Shown here one piece after another: positions 50,269 through 64,000 of a stretch of 64,000 nucleotides of DNA. A program made the translations under genes and the position numbers. The notes beneath the pieces are model-generated. The model saw only the letters and a program-made list of their open reading frames with translations, made no database searches and was not told the DNA's origin. Source of the stretch: Lithospermum erythrorhizon (taxonomy: Eukaryota > Streptophyta > Magnoliopsida > Boraginales > Boraginaceae); NCBI GenBank assembly GCA_019722365.1, contig JADFUC010002431.1, positions 1,054,001 through 1,118,000 of the forward strand, given 5' to 3'. Within the stretch, counting starts at the first letter, position 1. Each line of letters starts with the position of its first letter.

Positions 50269-50961
50269 CTAGCTCTACCTTTTCCCTCATCCCTCCCTTT
50301 AAGGCCTGCAATGCAATAAAGACACTTTAGCATACACACCATCCCACAGATACAGATAACAAATTCGCAACTCTTGCTGAACTAAAAATATTCTTTCACT
50401 TCCAAGAACTATTCCTTCCTTAGAACATAAATGAAGTTCAGGAGTCATTATCTCCACACTGAAAGCTTCAACACAAGAAGATATGTATATACAAAATACA
50501 GTTCGAGCAGATGTATCTTAATGATTTCTATCATATTCCATTATTTTTCTCTTCACAAATCTCATGAAGGAGCTCAATTAGATGAATTTGCCTATGTAGA
50601 ATACAACCAATATGTGTCCAAACTTCAAATAGGTATCAAGATCTGATCTTTAACATAACAGGTTGTATAGTACGCAGCCTTCCCCTGTAATAACAAGGAC
50701 ACTGTCTCCGAATCGACTCAAGAGTGGAGTGTAAACACTATCCACTACTTCACTATAGGTAAGAAGCGTACATAGTGTAACGAGCCATTTTGATATATTC
50801 CATTATATCCAAGATCCGATCTTTAACATTAACAAGAAATCTAACTACTGATTCCTCCAACATACACAGAAACAGAACTATGCAAGAGCTAGAAAAATTG
50901 CCTAGAAGGATTCAAAAACCAAAAACCAAATACCAAACATCCTTTCCAATCAAGATCTAAT

Positions 50962-51160
50962 TGGGAATTACATTAGATATAGCAAGATTGTGTATATTAT
51001 TTGATTTGATTCCATAATGTAAGAGCTTCTCTCCTAATATGTATTACTTGTAGAGGAAGAATAGAGATTTATTGACTTTTAGATCACAATCATATTGTAT
51101 ATACTCTAACGTTTTCATCTCAAGAAAAGAACAAGCTTTTCTCAATTCAAAACTTTATCA
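50962..51160 (+). repeat. 5' LTR of the second Copia element
   Basis: TGGGAATTACATTAG to AACTTTATCA; matches 57199-57394 over its full length with few differences. Confidence 0.88.
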
Positions 51161-51173
51161 TGGAATCAGAGCC
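51161..51173 (+). promoter_or_regulatory. Primer-binding site of the second Copia element
   Basis: TGGAATCAGAGCC adjoins the LTR and differs by one base from the usual TGGTATCAGAGCC complementary to initiator Met tRNA. Confidence 0.85.
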
Positions 51174-51239
51174 AATGGTTTTTTGATCCACAACATATTA
51201 TTTCATTTTTTTTACTTCTTCAAATTCTAAACAAAAGCC

Positions 51240-51883
51240 ATGTCAGGGGACAATCCTCCTAAAACTGTCGATAAAGAGACAAAATCCACACCACAATGGA
51301 TTCATGATCCATCTTCTACCTACTACCTTCATCCGTCTGAGGGACCGGGCATGTCTCTCACCACATATGTCCTCACCCGATAATTACGACAAGCAAAGAA
51401 AAAGCCCATTCTTAACGGTTCAAGGCAAAATAAATTGAGATTTGTCAATGGACAATATCCTCCACTGTGAGATATGTATCCTCGTAATATGCTACCCGAG
51501 AGCTTAACAATTCTACTATTTGTGGTTGGCTCTTCAACTCAACCGATAGCAATATCCAGTCAAGCATCGCAAGTCATAATATAGTCTCGGAGATGTGGTT
51601 AGATTTAGCTGAATACTCCTTTGTCAACGGATCGAGAATCATCATTGAAATCGAATATCATACCTAAGGAAAAAAGGTACGAATGCGATTTCTTTTATAA
51701 CAACAAATCTCTTTTAACATCAATCTGGCTTCTAAATAAGCAAGACCTTCCACCGACTTGTGAGGTCCCGAGTTCGATTCTCATCAGAAGGGAAGTGCTG
51801 GTGAATTTTTTTTTTTTAAAAAAAAATTCAAATCTCTTGGGATTTAATTTAAAGAAATGTAGATGTTAAGTACTGGTGCACAT
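51240..51883 (+). pseudogene. Copia gag remnant
   Basis: It starts MSGDNPPKTVDKETKSTPQW and continues YYLHPSEGPGMSLTTYVLT, the typical N-terminus of Copia gag proteins. Stops appear soon after, with RFVNGQYPP still recognisable near 51440. The nested element interrupts it at 51884. Confidence 0.75.
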
Positions 51884-52438
51884 TGTTAGATTTATGACCC
51901 CTAAATCCCTTCGGAGTTTCAAGCAATCAATAAAACGATGTAAATTTGCTGGAAATAAATGTATTACAAGAATTTTATAATGTTCCCCAACGGAAAGTGT
52001 ACGTCCCGAAGGCGCCGCAGTATCCACTAATAAACTGTAAGAACGTTATAAGCCCTACTACTAGTTATAATCTATATGTTTGAGTATTTTCTTATATATC
52101 GAAAATCTCAACTTCACAAAGCCTATCGCTAACAAAGATAAATCCCTTTCTAAGTTCTTCAAGAACAAAAACTATGTTCTTCAATAATATTAAAGACCTA
52201 ATATTATTCTCTAGATGATAATGCCTCTATTCTAGTATTTCAGGTGGATAAATAAAACCTGCTTTAAATCATCCTATATTTACAGCTAACAAAACCTAGT
52301 AAGATCTGTCTTTCTCTTGGGCTCCAAGCCTCAAACCCGCCTAAAAAATAAAAACCTACTACGCTAAGCAGATATCATGGGCTAGACTCACCAGAATAAT
52401 TAGAGCCAAACCGCCTCAACCTAGTCTCAATTCCAACA
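51884..52438 (-). repeat. LTR of the nested element (3' LTR on the minus strand)
   Basis: Ends TGTTAGATTT...CAATTCCAACA. It aligns with 54384-54948, sharing CTAAATCCC...GAGTTTCAAGCAATCAATAAA. Confidence 0.8.
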
Positions 52439-54383
52439 ATCTCCCACTTGAAGACAAATTTCGATCACCGTCTTCAAACACCATTCTCAGCAAAATTCTC
52501 CCGAGTTCAACATCCACGAACTCCCACCGAAGTTCTATCCCACCCCAAGATCTTCTTTCCAATCCTTTAACATCCCCGAACGACACCAACTCGACTACCG
52601 AAGAGAATCTAATAGTCATTACTTCTACTCCCTCATTGACTTTTCCTCATTCAGATAATTACTACGCTTTCCGGCTACTTTCGATCTTCATGATCTTCAA
52701 CCTGTGCACCTTTAAAACCTCCAAGCTGATGCATTAATGAATTTCTTTCTACCTTTCCCCATTCCACGCCGACGACTTCCCTTTATCTAATCTATCGAAT
52801 TCTCGACAAGCTCGACGTAACATCTTTCAACAAATTAGCAAAGAATCAAGAGGTCAGAATACTCTCTCACCGCGACTTTGAAACACGCCGCCAACTCAGA
52901 CATTTATTCATGCAACACATAACCGGGTTGCATCCTTCCCTGTAGTTCCGCTGCCTCGAACTCATCAAGAAACGGCATTACATTCTGTCGGCTCGGCATC
53001 TTTCCTCGACCTTCAATGCATCTTCATTGCACAAATTCTAATCTCCCGAGAACCTCCTTTCAAAGACATCCGCAATCAGAATTTCACCAACGACAATACT
53101 TTCTATCTTCAGAGAAACCCCATGTCGAATCTCACCTACTTTCTCCACCCGCACTCTTCAACCTCTTTCTCGAGAACCGCTACCAAGTATACGCACTTAC
53201 TTCCGTCTCTTTGCTATTGGCTTCATTGCTCCCCGAACCTTCCGCTACTATCTTCAAAGTAGTCTGACAACCATCACCATCCGCATGACTCACCGAAATT
53301 AAACTATTCCCAATTTCGAACATACCTCACTTTTAGCTTCTCTTAAAAGAACCATTCGACAACTGCATTCACATCTCCCATACCTACTACATCCAATTTG
53401 TTCACCATCAAAGAAGATGAAAGTCCCATAATTCCTGTGAACATAATTCACCATTACATTCTCATTGGCGCGGCATGAAAGAAACCTGCACCTTACTATC
53501 TAGAATCAACTAAGCATTCACAGATAAACCAAAAGCGCCGAATAATCGCTTCAACACAAATACTTTAGCATCACCGTTAGCTTTGCAAAGGCTCTTTCAC
53601 AGGACCCGGCTCATGGCCAACCCCAAAGACACCGTGAGATCGTAATTACTTCTACCTCTACTCAAGTGATCTCCCATCGCTTCCAAAAACCTCTGGCTCT
53701 CGCTCTTTCCTCTTCCTACGCTTAACGCAGGTAACCCTTAGCACATTCACTTCATACGAAGCTTTACGTATCTCCTCGACAAGATACGTCACAACCACCT
53801 TAAGTTCAACCTTGTTAAGACTTCATGTATTCATTTCAACTGCCGCCTCTCATTTGCCCCTGCAACTTTCTGTGTAACGTTTCAATAAAATCGTGCCTTG
53901 CATCTCATCATCAACATTAACATCTACCGGCCGATAGTTGGATTAATACGCACAAATCATTAAGGTATCTCACATGGGCGTATTTCCTCTCGACATCTTA
54001 AGGTGAAACAGCTTTTTCAATGGTAGCATCTTATTATTTGCGTATGTTTCTCATACGTGACGCGATAAAGCCTTCATCGCCTCTTTCAAGGCGGTCTCCT
54101 TAGAATGCTAGCCACTGACGCTCCTCGACAAACAAAGTGTCCTGATCACACCCAAGCACTGGCCCCGTCCAATTCCATCCATTCATCCTTATCCATCTTC
54201 TCAGCTTCTACCCTAGCTAATTGTCTTCAAATTTCTTTCCGCATGCATAACTCTCCACATACACATCTTTCAACGTGGAAAATCGATTCCATCAAATTTA
54301 TCTACAAAGATGTGGTCACAATTATTGCTTTCCAACCATTGATTCTTAAACTCACAACTAAGTTTACCAAGCTCGATACCAAT

Positions 54384-54948
54384 TGTTGTGGATTTAAGAC
54401 CCCTAAATCCCTTCCGAGTTTCAAGCAATCAATAAAAATCCACGTAAATTTAAGCGTGGAAATAAATGTAGACACAAGAATTTTATATGTTCCCTCAATG
54501 GAAAGGTACGCCCCTGCTGCCGCTGTAATCCACTAATAAACCGTAAGATCGTTATGTGCTTCCTACTACTAGCTATAATCTATGTCGAGTATTTTCTTAT
54601 ATACCCAAAATATCAATCACAAAGCCTATCAAGAACAAAGATAAACTCTAAGTTCTTCAAGAACAAAAACCATGCTCTTCAATAATATTAGCACCTAATA
54701 TTAGTCTAGGATGATAACGCTTCATTCTAGTGCTCAAGGTGATAACAAAAACTCATGAAATCATCCTATATTTATAGGCTAACAAAACCTAGTGCAAGAC
54801 TCATGTCTTTTTCTGGTCTTCAAATCTCTAAACTCCGCTTAAAAAATAAAACCTACCAACGCTAAGAGATATATTTTCCTAGCTTAGGACTCAAATTAGG
54901 AAATAATTAGAGTCAAAACCGTTTCAACTTCAGTCTTCAATTCCAACA
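54384..54948 (-). repeat. LTR of the nested element (5' LTR on the minus strand)
   Basis: Ends TGTTGTGGAT...CAATTCCAACA. On the minus strand it has GCCTATAAATATAGGATGA as its probable TATA region, the same place as in the solo LTR at 48273-48912. Confidence 0.8.
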
Positions 54949-55440
54949 CACACGCTGGGCCGCCGCAACTCACATACGTGTTCGCGGCAAGTTAAGCAGA
55001 CAAACTCATGACTTTCTTACTGGTCTCGACGATGAAAGCAAGACGGACGCATCCGCACACAAATATTGTGACGGATCTTTTCCGTTCTCACAAGACGCTC
55101 TCCATGGTCACGCTATGAGGAACTACACAAGTCCATCGGGTCCAGAAAGGTGACGATAAAAATGTAAGCTCAGCCTTCATTGCCTTCAAACTTCAAAAGC
55201 GCCTCCACTCCACGCTTTCACCAACCGCCTCTCTTCGCGTACTATCATGTAAGAGACGGGTCACCACTCCGACTATCAAGCATCGAGCGGGATACTCCAC
55301 CTGTTCTTCGCGGAACGTGAGTGAAGGCGCGTTGCCGCCACGCATCACTTCCCCGCCTTCAACTATGAATTTCACAAAAATGTGATCACAACCATTCCAG
55401 GATTCACAATGTATCAAAGTTCACCGGCTTCCTCGAATTT
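54949..55440. other. GC-richer block beside the nested element
   Basis: More GC-rich than its neighbours. Its right part (AAAATGTGATCACAACCATT near 55377) resembles the primer-side sequence of the nested element (AAGATGTGGTCACAATTATT near 54307). It may be a piece of a related element or of its inner region. The open minus frame 55193-55417 has no recognised product. Confidence 0.4.
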
Positions 55441-55499
55441 AATAGAATCATCTAATTCCTCGGAAAAGCTTTGTGGTAAGAATAATCTTTCAAATTCTG

Positions 55500-57180
55500 T
55501 TTGGTTAATTGATAGCGGGGCTTCCCATCATATGATGTACCTGTCATTAATTTATTAAATTGTGCACCCCTAATTTTCTTAGCTCTTTCAATACCTTCTT
55601 CAGGTTTAAAGTTTTCCATTAAAAATTATGTTGCATATAGTAAATTTTCAAAGGCTATCACAATTTTATCGGCCTATGTTACATCTAACCTGAGCCTGTG
55701 AATTACAAGGAAAGTTCGTTAGAAACTCTGCTCTACAAGTAACGCCACGAACTCAGATCGATGCTGAGAAAAAATCTAACTCGGGATATCACATTTTACC
55801 ACCTCAAGAAAAAGAGTTAAATTGTCATTAATAGGTCTAAATATAAATCTGATGGTTCAATTGAACGGCACAAAGCAAGATTAGTTGTCTTGGGAAACCA
55901 TCAAACTGAGAGGGAGGATTTCACTGATACTTTTGGCCCTGGGCCATAAAAATGGTTAGCGTTTGTATGTTTTCAATTGCAGTAGCTGCTAAAAACTGGA
56001 CGCACCAACTCGATGTCAATAATGCATTTTTGCATGGTAATCTTCATGAAGAAGTATATATGAAACTACCACCGGGATTTACAACCTCTTCATCTTCTCA
56101 AGCCCTGCTGCCTTTCAAATCTCTTTATGGTTCGAGACAATCTCCAAATTGGCTCATAAACTTACTTCGCATTCTTAGAAAATATGGCTTCACTCACAAA
56201 GTCACACGTACTTACACTTTGTTTACATGTCGATTGTGGGGAGTGATCAAGCTGATTTATGTTAGTCTATGTCATTTAGATACTTTTGCTAGGAATAATT
56301 CATTACTTCCTCGCACTACTTTTAAACAAAGATCGATCAATGTTTCAACTACGCGATTTAGACCTCTTAAATATTTTTGGGAATCGAGTGTGCTCGATTT
56401 TCTACGTGACTTTTTCTTTGCTAGAGAAAGTATACATTGGATTTATCTACGCAGATGGGTCTCAAGCCAGAACTGTCCAATAGACCCTCTACCTCGTAAC
56501 TATCAGTTTGCGCGATTTAACGGGTCCGCTCTTCTCGGATCCAGCTTGTTATAGGAGACTTATAGGACGTCTCCTTTATTTGACATTAACTCGCCCTGAT
56601 ATTACTTATCCTATCTACGTGTTATTCAGCTTATAAACAAGCAAAGTTCACTATGAAAGAAGAATACGTGTTCTTCGGTACCTTAAATCTCATCCAGGTC
56701 AAATACCTCTTTACTTGAGCCGATCAGGATTTGCAATTGTACGCCAGACATGACTGACCGGGCGTAGTCGCCTCTATGTCACGCCGTAGCTCGCTTCGTG
56801 TATTTTGTACTTCGCTTCATCACGAGTGTCTCTGAAATCCACAGATTCACCGCTGCCGTTTCTTCGGCCGGCGCGTGACGAGCTTATTGTCATACAATAA
56901 ACGTTTAAATGTTTTCGCATCTCCCCGTGTTTTAATACCAAGCAGTATTCCGCGGATAATCAAGCTAAAGACTATATTGCATCTAATCCCGTCTTCCACG
57001 AACGTACCAAATATATTGATATAGATTGTCATTTTGTTCGTGAACTCTCAAGACGCATCAGTCATTACCGCTCATCGTAAGACTAATCTTCCGCCTAATG
57101 ATATATTTACTACAAAAGATCGGGCACCTCACAATTTTCATTATTATCGGGATGTTTGGATCGCCTATGATCCTCACGCA
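55500..57180 (+). pseudogene. Copia protease, reverse transcriptase and RNase H remnant
   Basis: WLIDSGASHHMM at about 55502 is the protease active site. The next recognisable part is already reverse transcriptase: LGNHQTEREDFTDTFGP (55890), QLDVNNAFLHGNLHEEVYMK (56010), LPPGF and LYGSRQSPNW; the integrase between them is missing. Near 56560 [20 protein letters not shown] and near 56955 [20 protein letters not shown] are the RT end and RNase H. Frames are broken several times. Confidence 0.85.
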
Positions 57181-57198
57181 CCTCCTTGAGGGGAATAT

Positions 57199-57394
57199 TG
57201 AGAATTACATTAGATATACCAAGATTGTGTATATTATTTGATTTTGATTCCATATCGCAGCTTCCTTCCTAATATGTATTACTTGTGTAGGAAGAATGTA
57301 GATTTATTGACTTTAGATCACAATCATATTGTATATACTCTAACGTTTTCATCTCAAGAAAAGAACAAGCTTTTCTCAATTCAAAACTTTATCA
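57199..57394 (+). repeat. 3' LTR of the second Copia element
   Basis: TGAGAATTACATTAG to AACTTTATCA, preceded by GAGGGGAATAT (polypurine tract) and followed at once by the reductase exon. Confidence 0.88.
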
Positions 57395-57650
57395 GATCTC
57401 ATTGGTGTGAGGTCCATATACATCAGATGTATGAAGAATTGTGATACCACTATTGATAGCATGGTGTATAAGGTTAACCATTTCAGGCTCAGGCTTTGGT
57501 GGTCCGTAAAAGGCAGACATGCCCATGCAACCAAGTCCTTGTGCTGAGACTTCAAGGCCCTGTGATCCTAACTTCATCCTGGGAATTTTTACTTCTTGTG
57601 ATAATGCCATTGTTAAGAGCTTCACCTTGTTACTTTGCTTTGCTTTGGGG

Positions 57651-57659
57651 TATTTATAG
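57651..57659 (-). promoter_or_regulatory. TATA box of reductase copy 1
   Basis: CTATAAATA on the minus strand, about 40-50 bp before the ATG at 57610. The spacing is short but fits a gene with a short leader. Confidence 0.5.
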
Positions 57660-57719
57660 TTGAGAAGAGAAATAGGAAGTTGAGGTATTTGTTGCAAAAC
57701 TTGACTAGGAACCATCCAC

Positions 57720-58730
57720 TGGTGGTGGTATTCAACCGTTGTATATTCTTGGTCTCATTTTCTTGTGAGAATTTTCAAAATATATGTTTGATTCTTCCAT
57801 TTTCCTTGTGAGAGAATTCATGAAGTCTTCATTTGATTTTGAGCATGTTTGATTCTATCATTATGTTGACCAGGTATTATTTTGTATCCTCATTTATGAG
57901 TTATGACCATGAATTCTGAAGAAAATCGACAATGACAATCAGACGGGGGCGGGGAGGAGTGTTTGATTGCAGTCAAGGAATTAAAGAATACTGTCAGTTA
58001 TAATTTTCAATAAAATAAAATTTTACTATTCATTTATTCAAAAATTAAATTATTTCAGACCTTAAATTTTTTGTATATTTTCTTCATTTATATAATACTT
58101 CAGTTTATATGTGCACAGTCTTGTCTGTACAAATTATTTTATTATTTTTATAATAAAATTATAAATTTAAAAAATAAATAAATTTAAAAAAAAACCTAAA
58201 GAATAAGATGAAAAGCTTACCATTAAAAAAAATAAAAATAGTAGAATCATGAAACAACTTTTATTTTCTCTCTCATGATAATTACAAAGATACGAAGAAA
58301 TAATATTTATAAGTAGTTAGCCATTAATTTATTCGTTGTATCTGCCATCTACGTAAGCAAGCTTACTAGCGAAAAATTAAAATAAAAAATTTATCAGAAA
58401 CAGAAATAAGAAATACATTAATTGGGCTTCACTAGAATCAGCTAATCCATCCTCGCATTAATATATATAAGAGATGTATAATTACTTCGCCTCTTTATAT
58501 AAATTCCCGATTCGTCATTATTTGAGGTACAATCAGAACTACATAATGGTTTTATTCACACTCCAATATCAAACTGATGAAGACAACAAAAACATAATTT
58601 GTTCCACAGACAACTTATGGCGCTTCCGAATAACCAAGGAAAATTCCCCGTTTTTCAGTATAAGCAACATCTTATTCAGGTATAAGGATTCACCAATCCT
58701 TGAAATCATTCAGAAAACATAATGGCATTC
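57720..58730. other. Spacer between the two reductase copies
   Basis: AT-rich; the left end is the promoter side of copy 1 and the right end the 3' region of copy 2. No other gene is recognised. Confidence 0.45.
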
Positions 58731-60947
<2,217 letters not shown>

Positions 60948-62329
60948 CGACTGATGAATGCTCTATTTTAGTTATACAAAGAGGGATGAAGAGAGGAAGT
61001 TAATCAGGAGTGTATGGGACAAATATGGAATAGTACTGTTAGTGGTAGGTGGACAAGTGGCCGAAGTTGGTGGGATCAAATTCAGCATTTGCTCATAAAA
61101 AAAGCTGGGAATCATCGACCTAAGCGCTACTACCTATTCAATGACTAACTATACATATCACTTAAATCACGAAACGCTGCCTCACCGATCACACGACTAA
61201 AACTTAATTTTAACTACTTTAATACTCCGTACAAAATTACTTATGAGAATCGATTCCACACTGAATGAATGAAGAGACGATGATGTTTTATCACTCTAGT
61301 TCTTTATGAATAGTACACCAGAACGCAGCCGAGCCTCGAGCTGAGAATTTTGGCCGGCCATTACCTAAACGAGCCTAAGCACTCCTCTATTACAGCCCAT
61401 TCATCGGGAAATGGAAATTTTGGTGTACTTCACTTAGTGAAATTTTTTCAAATTTTAAAGGATAAAGTGTATAAATATAATGTAGAGACACATTAATCGT
61501 TAATGATAAATTAGACATCGACATTAACTAAATTATAATTAAAAAAGTTCATCATAAAATATATTGGTCCTTTATAATAAATTCAAATCATCACAAAATT
61601 ATAATAAAACTAGTCTTTAATATATGTACCTCAGAGAGTTCTAGCCAATGAGCCGGTTTCACGAACCTGGCTCGTGAGCCAACAGTTCTCGAAGCGTTTC
61701 CGCCTCAGGCCTCGGCTCCATATGTACTCCGAGTCGAAGCCTCTCGAGCCTCAACTCCCGAGCCGAGCCGCTTGTCTGGGCCTCCGCCTCATTAACAACT
61801 CAATAGCTGGAGCCTATGCTCGTAGCGATTATGTTAAGATAAATGGTCCTCATGAGCCATCCCCCAACAATTTGACATAGAGACTCAACCAGGCCCCAAC
61901 CCTTCTATTAGATTTAGGGGATGCCCAATTCTCTTCGAGTCATTCAGCTGGGGCCTGATTATTGATTTATTGGTATAGGGACATAGCCCATATGGCAATT
62001 AGTCAACTACTCAAGTAGTCAAGTGCAACCCCATGAGACCATGACCCACATCGCCACAATTCCGTACACCTAAAAGAAGCCCAATCAAGACAACTGAGTT
62101 GAGATTTCAGCATTTGTGCCGATTAGGCGAATTGACAATTAGACGTATGTAATATTTTATTACTCAAACGATATAAATATCATTAAAATGATAAACGACC
62201 AAATAAGTTGTTGTTTGTAAGAGTGAAAGTACAACAACACAAAAACAACGTGGGAACTTTTCATCTTGTGAAAGGGCCGATAATGAACTAGCGTAAGTAA
62301 AAGATAACATGAAATTGTGATTCACCAAT
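60948..62329. other. Spacer with a GAGCC-rich block
   Basis: No gene is recognised. At about 61320-61390 and 61640-61850 the words GAGCC, CGAGCC and GGCTCG recur in both orientations, as in some hAT-type or other DNA repeats, but no ends could be fixed. The plus-strand open frame at 61674-61880 is made of this repeat. Confidence 0.35.
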
Positions 62330-64000
62330 TATCTAACGGCTTAATGCCAGAGATGCTATTATTATTGGATGACCTGCTTGCGAATTGGAATTTAACCTCC
62401 AATAACTTCGCCAAATGTAGAATATCTCCTACAAGAACTTCGAGCTCCAAAGTGATTTGTTGACGCCCCGTTAACATTTGTATAAGTTGCTTTCAATCGT
62501 TTTCCATCTCAAGCTCCTTCCAGCCATTCTTGTATGTGAACTCCAATCCCAATCTCATAGCCATCGCTTCTGCTGCTATGGGTGAAGCCACCCACAGAAG
62601 TCTGTTGAATCTAGCTCCAAGATATTCACCCCTATCATCTCTACAAACACACCTAGCTGCTTCACTCTTTATTGCCTTCAACCAGCTTGCGTCCGTGTTC
62701 ATTTTTAACCTCCCATGGGTTGATTTTTGGCACGTTGAACTGGTGCTAATTCCGAACTACAACACATTTGTAGGGGGCCGAGAATTTCCAGCCTTGTAAC
62801 TCTTCTCAAGTGCATAGCCTTGTTGCCAAACATGTGCCTCATCCATTGTGTCCCCTTCAAAGACCCGATCATTCCTGTATTTCCATAGAGACCACATGAT
62901 GCAAGCCATTCTATCAGAGTTTTCCTCGCACCCCATCGCTTTGAATTGAGTGGTCACATGAGTCCACCATTCTTTAAACGAGGTCCACGGATATCCGGTG
63001 GTACACATATTTAAAGGAGTGGAGAACGGAAGCCTACAAGAGAAAGGACAATCAAGAAACTAATGTAATAAGTCCTCATTAGGATTTTGGCACAATACAC
63101 ATTTAGAATCAAGTAGCACTCCTCTTCGCCGAAGCCTATCCTTTGTTGGGAGAATATTGCTAACACATTTCCAAATAAAAGATTTTACTCATGGTAGGTA
63201 CTCGCAAACTCCAAATATTCTTCCAACATGGATCCACGGCCTTCCCCGTACTACCTTCCCCCAACACAACACCTTTGAAGTCACCATTTCGCTTCATGGT
63301 TCGAGCACACTTCCTTCGCCCCTCTAAAAGACTTCGCCACTCATAGGAAGGATTTGCCCCAAGTTTTGCATTCATAAACATTGAGCGACAAAAATACATT
63401 CCTTTGAGCAGTTTGAACAATAAGGAAGCCTCTTGCATAGCCACTCTCCACCTTTGCTTCGCTAATAATGCAAAATTCATGCATTTCAAGTCCTTGAAGC
63501 CCAATCCCTCGTGCTCTTTATCATCGCATAGCTTATCCCAAGCCTTCTAGTGAATGCCCTTTTCCCCATCTCCATTAGCCCAAAAGAATCTCGCCATTGT
63601 CCTGTTCAAGTCATCAATAATGCCTCGCGGTAGTTTGAAACAGTTCATAACAAAATTTAGAATAGCATAATCATCATTTCTTTCCCAGCTTGTGATAATA
63701 ACTTTCCTTTCCACCCCCAAATCCCTACTCAACTCATTGAATCGCACTGAAAACCTCTTTTTCGTGCGCCCCACCCGAGAAGGTTGACCGTATATTTCCC
63801 GATCTATAACCTCATTCATTTCCCGAGCACCCCCACGATATCCATCGCCACCCCCCCCCACCTTCGAGGAAAAGCTGACCGAACACTTCCCAATATTAAC
63901 CTTCTGCCCGGACGCCCTATCATAATCTCCTAGAATCCGACCAATCTCCAAAGCCTTTTGAACGGTTGCTTTACAAAAGACAAAAGTGTCATCCGCAAAG
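62330..64000 (-). mobile_element. LINE (non-LTR retrotransposon), C-terminal half, cut by the window edge
   Basis: The minus strand enters at 64000 with FADDTFVFCKATVQKA, the active-site motif (F/YxDD) of LINE reverse transcriptase. NIGKCSVSFSSKV and FKLPRGIIDDLNRTMARFFW (about 63580-63900) follow, then the usual GFKDLKCMNFALLAKQRWR and GANPSYEWRSLLEGRR region (63300-63500), a zinc-binding RVT region (63000-63200) and an RNase H domain starting NTDASW (62700) and ending near 62340. This is the order in plant L1-type ORF2. The frame is broken, for example TAG where Trp is expected after KGIH (near 63550), a stop after LEMC, and TGA in the RNase H part (near 62493). It is a dead copy. Confidence 0.88.

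Larger units (their letters stand above)
51884..54948 (-). mobile_element. Nested non-autonomous LTR element, antisense inside the Copia
   Basis: LTRs 51884-52438 and 54384-54948 (555 and 565 bp) both begin TGTT and end CCAACA. CACAT lies before and CACAC after, a likely 5-bp target duplication. The purine tract (CTTCAAGTGGGAGAT read on minus) adjoins the left LTR, and a Met-tRNA-like primer site (TTGGTATCGAGC on minus) adjoins the right LTR, so the element runs on the minus strand. The 1.9-kb inner part has only a weak gag-like stretch near 54200-54340 (KFDGIDFP...MWRVMHA on minus) and no pol domain, so it depended on another element for movement. Confidence 0.8.
50962..57394 (+). mobile_element. 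Second Copia retrotransposon, inserted in reductase exon 1
   Basis: The LTRs are 50962-51160 and 57199-57394 (about 198 bp), nearly alike over long stretches, for example the last 90 bases. A primer-binding site (TGGAATCAGAGCC) follows the 5' LTR at once, and a purine tract (GAGGGGAATAT) precedes the 3' LTR. GATCT at 50954-50958 and 57395-57399 marks the target duplication, with three extra bases on the left. Inside: gag from 51240, a nested element (51884-54948), then protease, reverse transcriptase and RNase H. Integrase is missing and all frames are broken. Confidence 0.9.

Noticed and set aside
53016..54536. Plus-strand open frames of 83 and 143 residues
   Set aside because: They lie in the inner region and LTR of the antisense nested element and have no recognisable product.

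Overview
The window is nuclear DNA from a eudicot plant. The evidence is AT-rich intergenic DNA, short GT-AG introns, plant-specific gene families and a heavy load of Copia, LINE and MITE elements. The species cannot be settled from the sequence alone.

Layout: (1) At the left edge is the first coding exon of a minus-strand protein that looks like a plant METTL18-type (histidine) methyltransferase. About 7 kb of AT-rich spacer with two inverted-repeat MITEs follows. (2) 7.3-19 kb is the gene-dense part: a two-exon DUF1685 gene (+), a single-exon BAHD acyltransferase (+) and a 13-exon ENTH/epsin clathrin adaptor (-). (3) 20-34 kb is repeat-rich: a putative 2.2 kb solo LTR, a 0.5 kb foldback MITE, a decayed 6.1 kb Copia element and several Stowaway-like MITEs. 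(4) 34.9-39.4 kb holds a pirin gene (+) converging on a RABA5-type Rab GTPase (-). (5) 39.8-47.5 kb has no genes. It carries two related long AT-rich repeats in head-to-tail order, each holding about eight ~95-bp tandem units. (6) 48.2-61 kb holds two tandem aldo-keto reductase genes (-). Copy 1 is split in exon 1 by a Copia element, which itself carries an antisense nested LTR element; a solo LTR related to that nested element lies just beyond the 3' end of copy 1. (7) The right edge is the C-terminal half of a LINE (-).

From memory, relatives of five genes here (pirin, RABA5c/ARA4, EPSIN2, a METTL18-like gene, a DUF1685 gene) lie close together on Arabidopsis chromosome 2 (about At2g431xx-433xx). 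This suggests an old collinear block into which the BAHD gene, the aldo-keto reductases and the transposons were added. The genes do not form a pathway: epsin and RABA5 are both trafficking proteins, and the others are unrelated.

Several otherwise convincing genes carry one or two small disabling changes: a TAA in epsin exon 10, one extra base in pirin exon 4, and small deletions in both reductases. Either they are decaying or the consensus sequence has base errors. Intron-exon structures were worked out by hand from splice signals, frame and remembered family sequences; no alignment was run.
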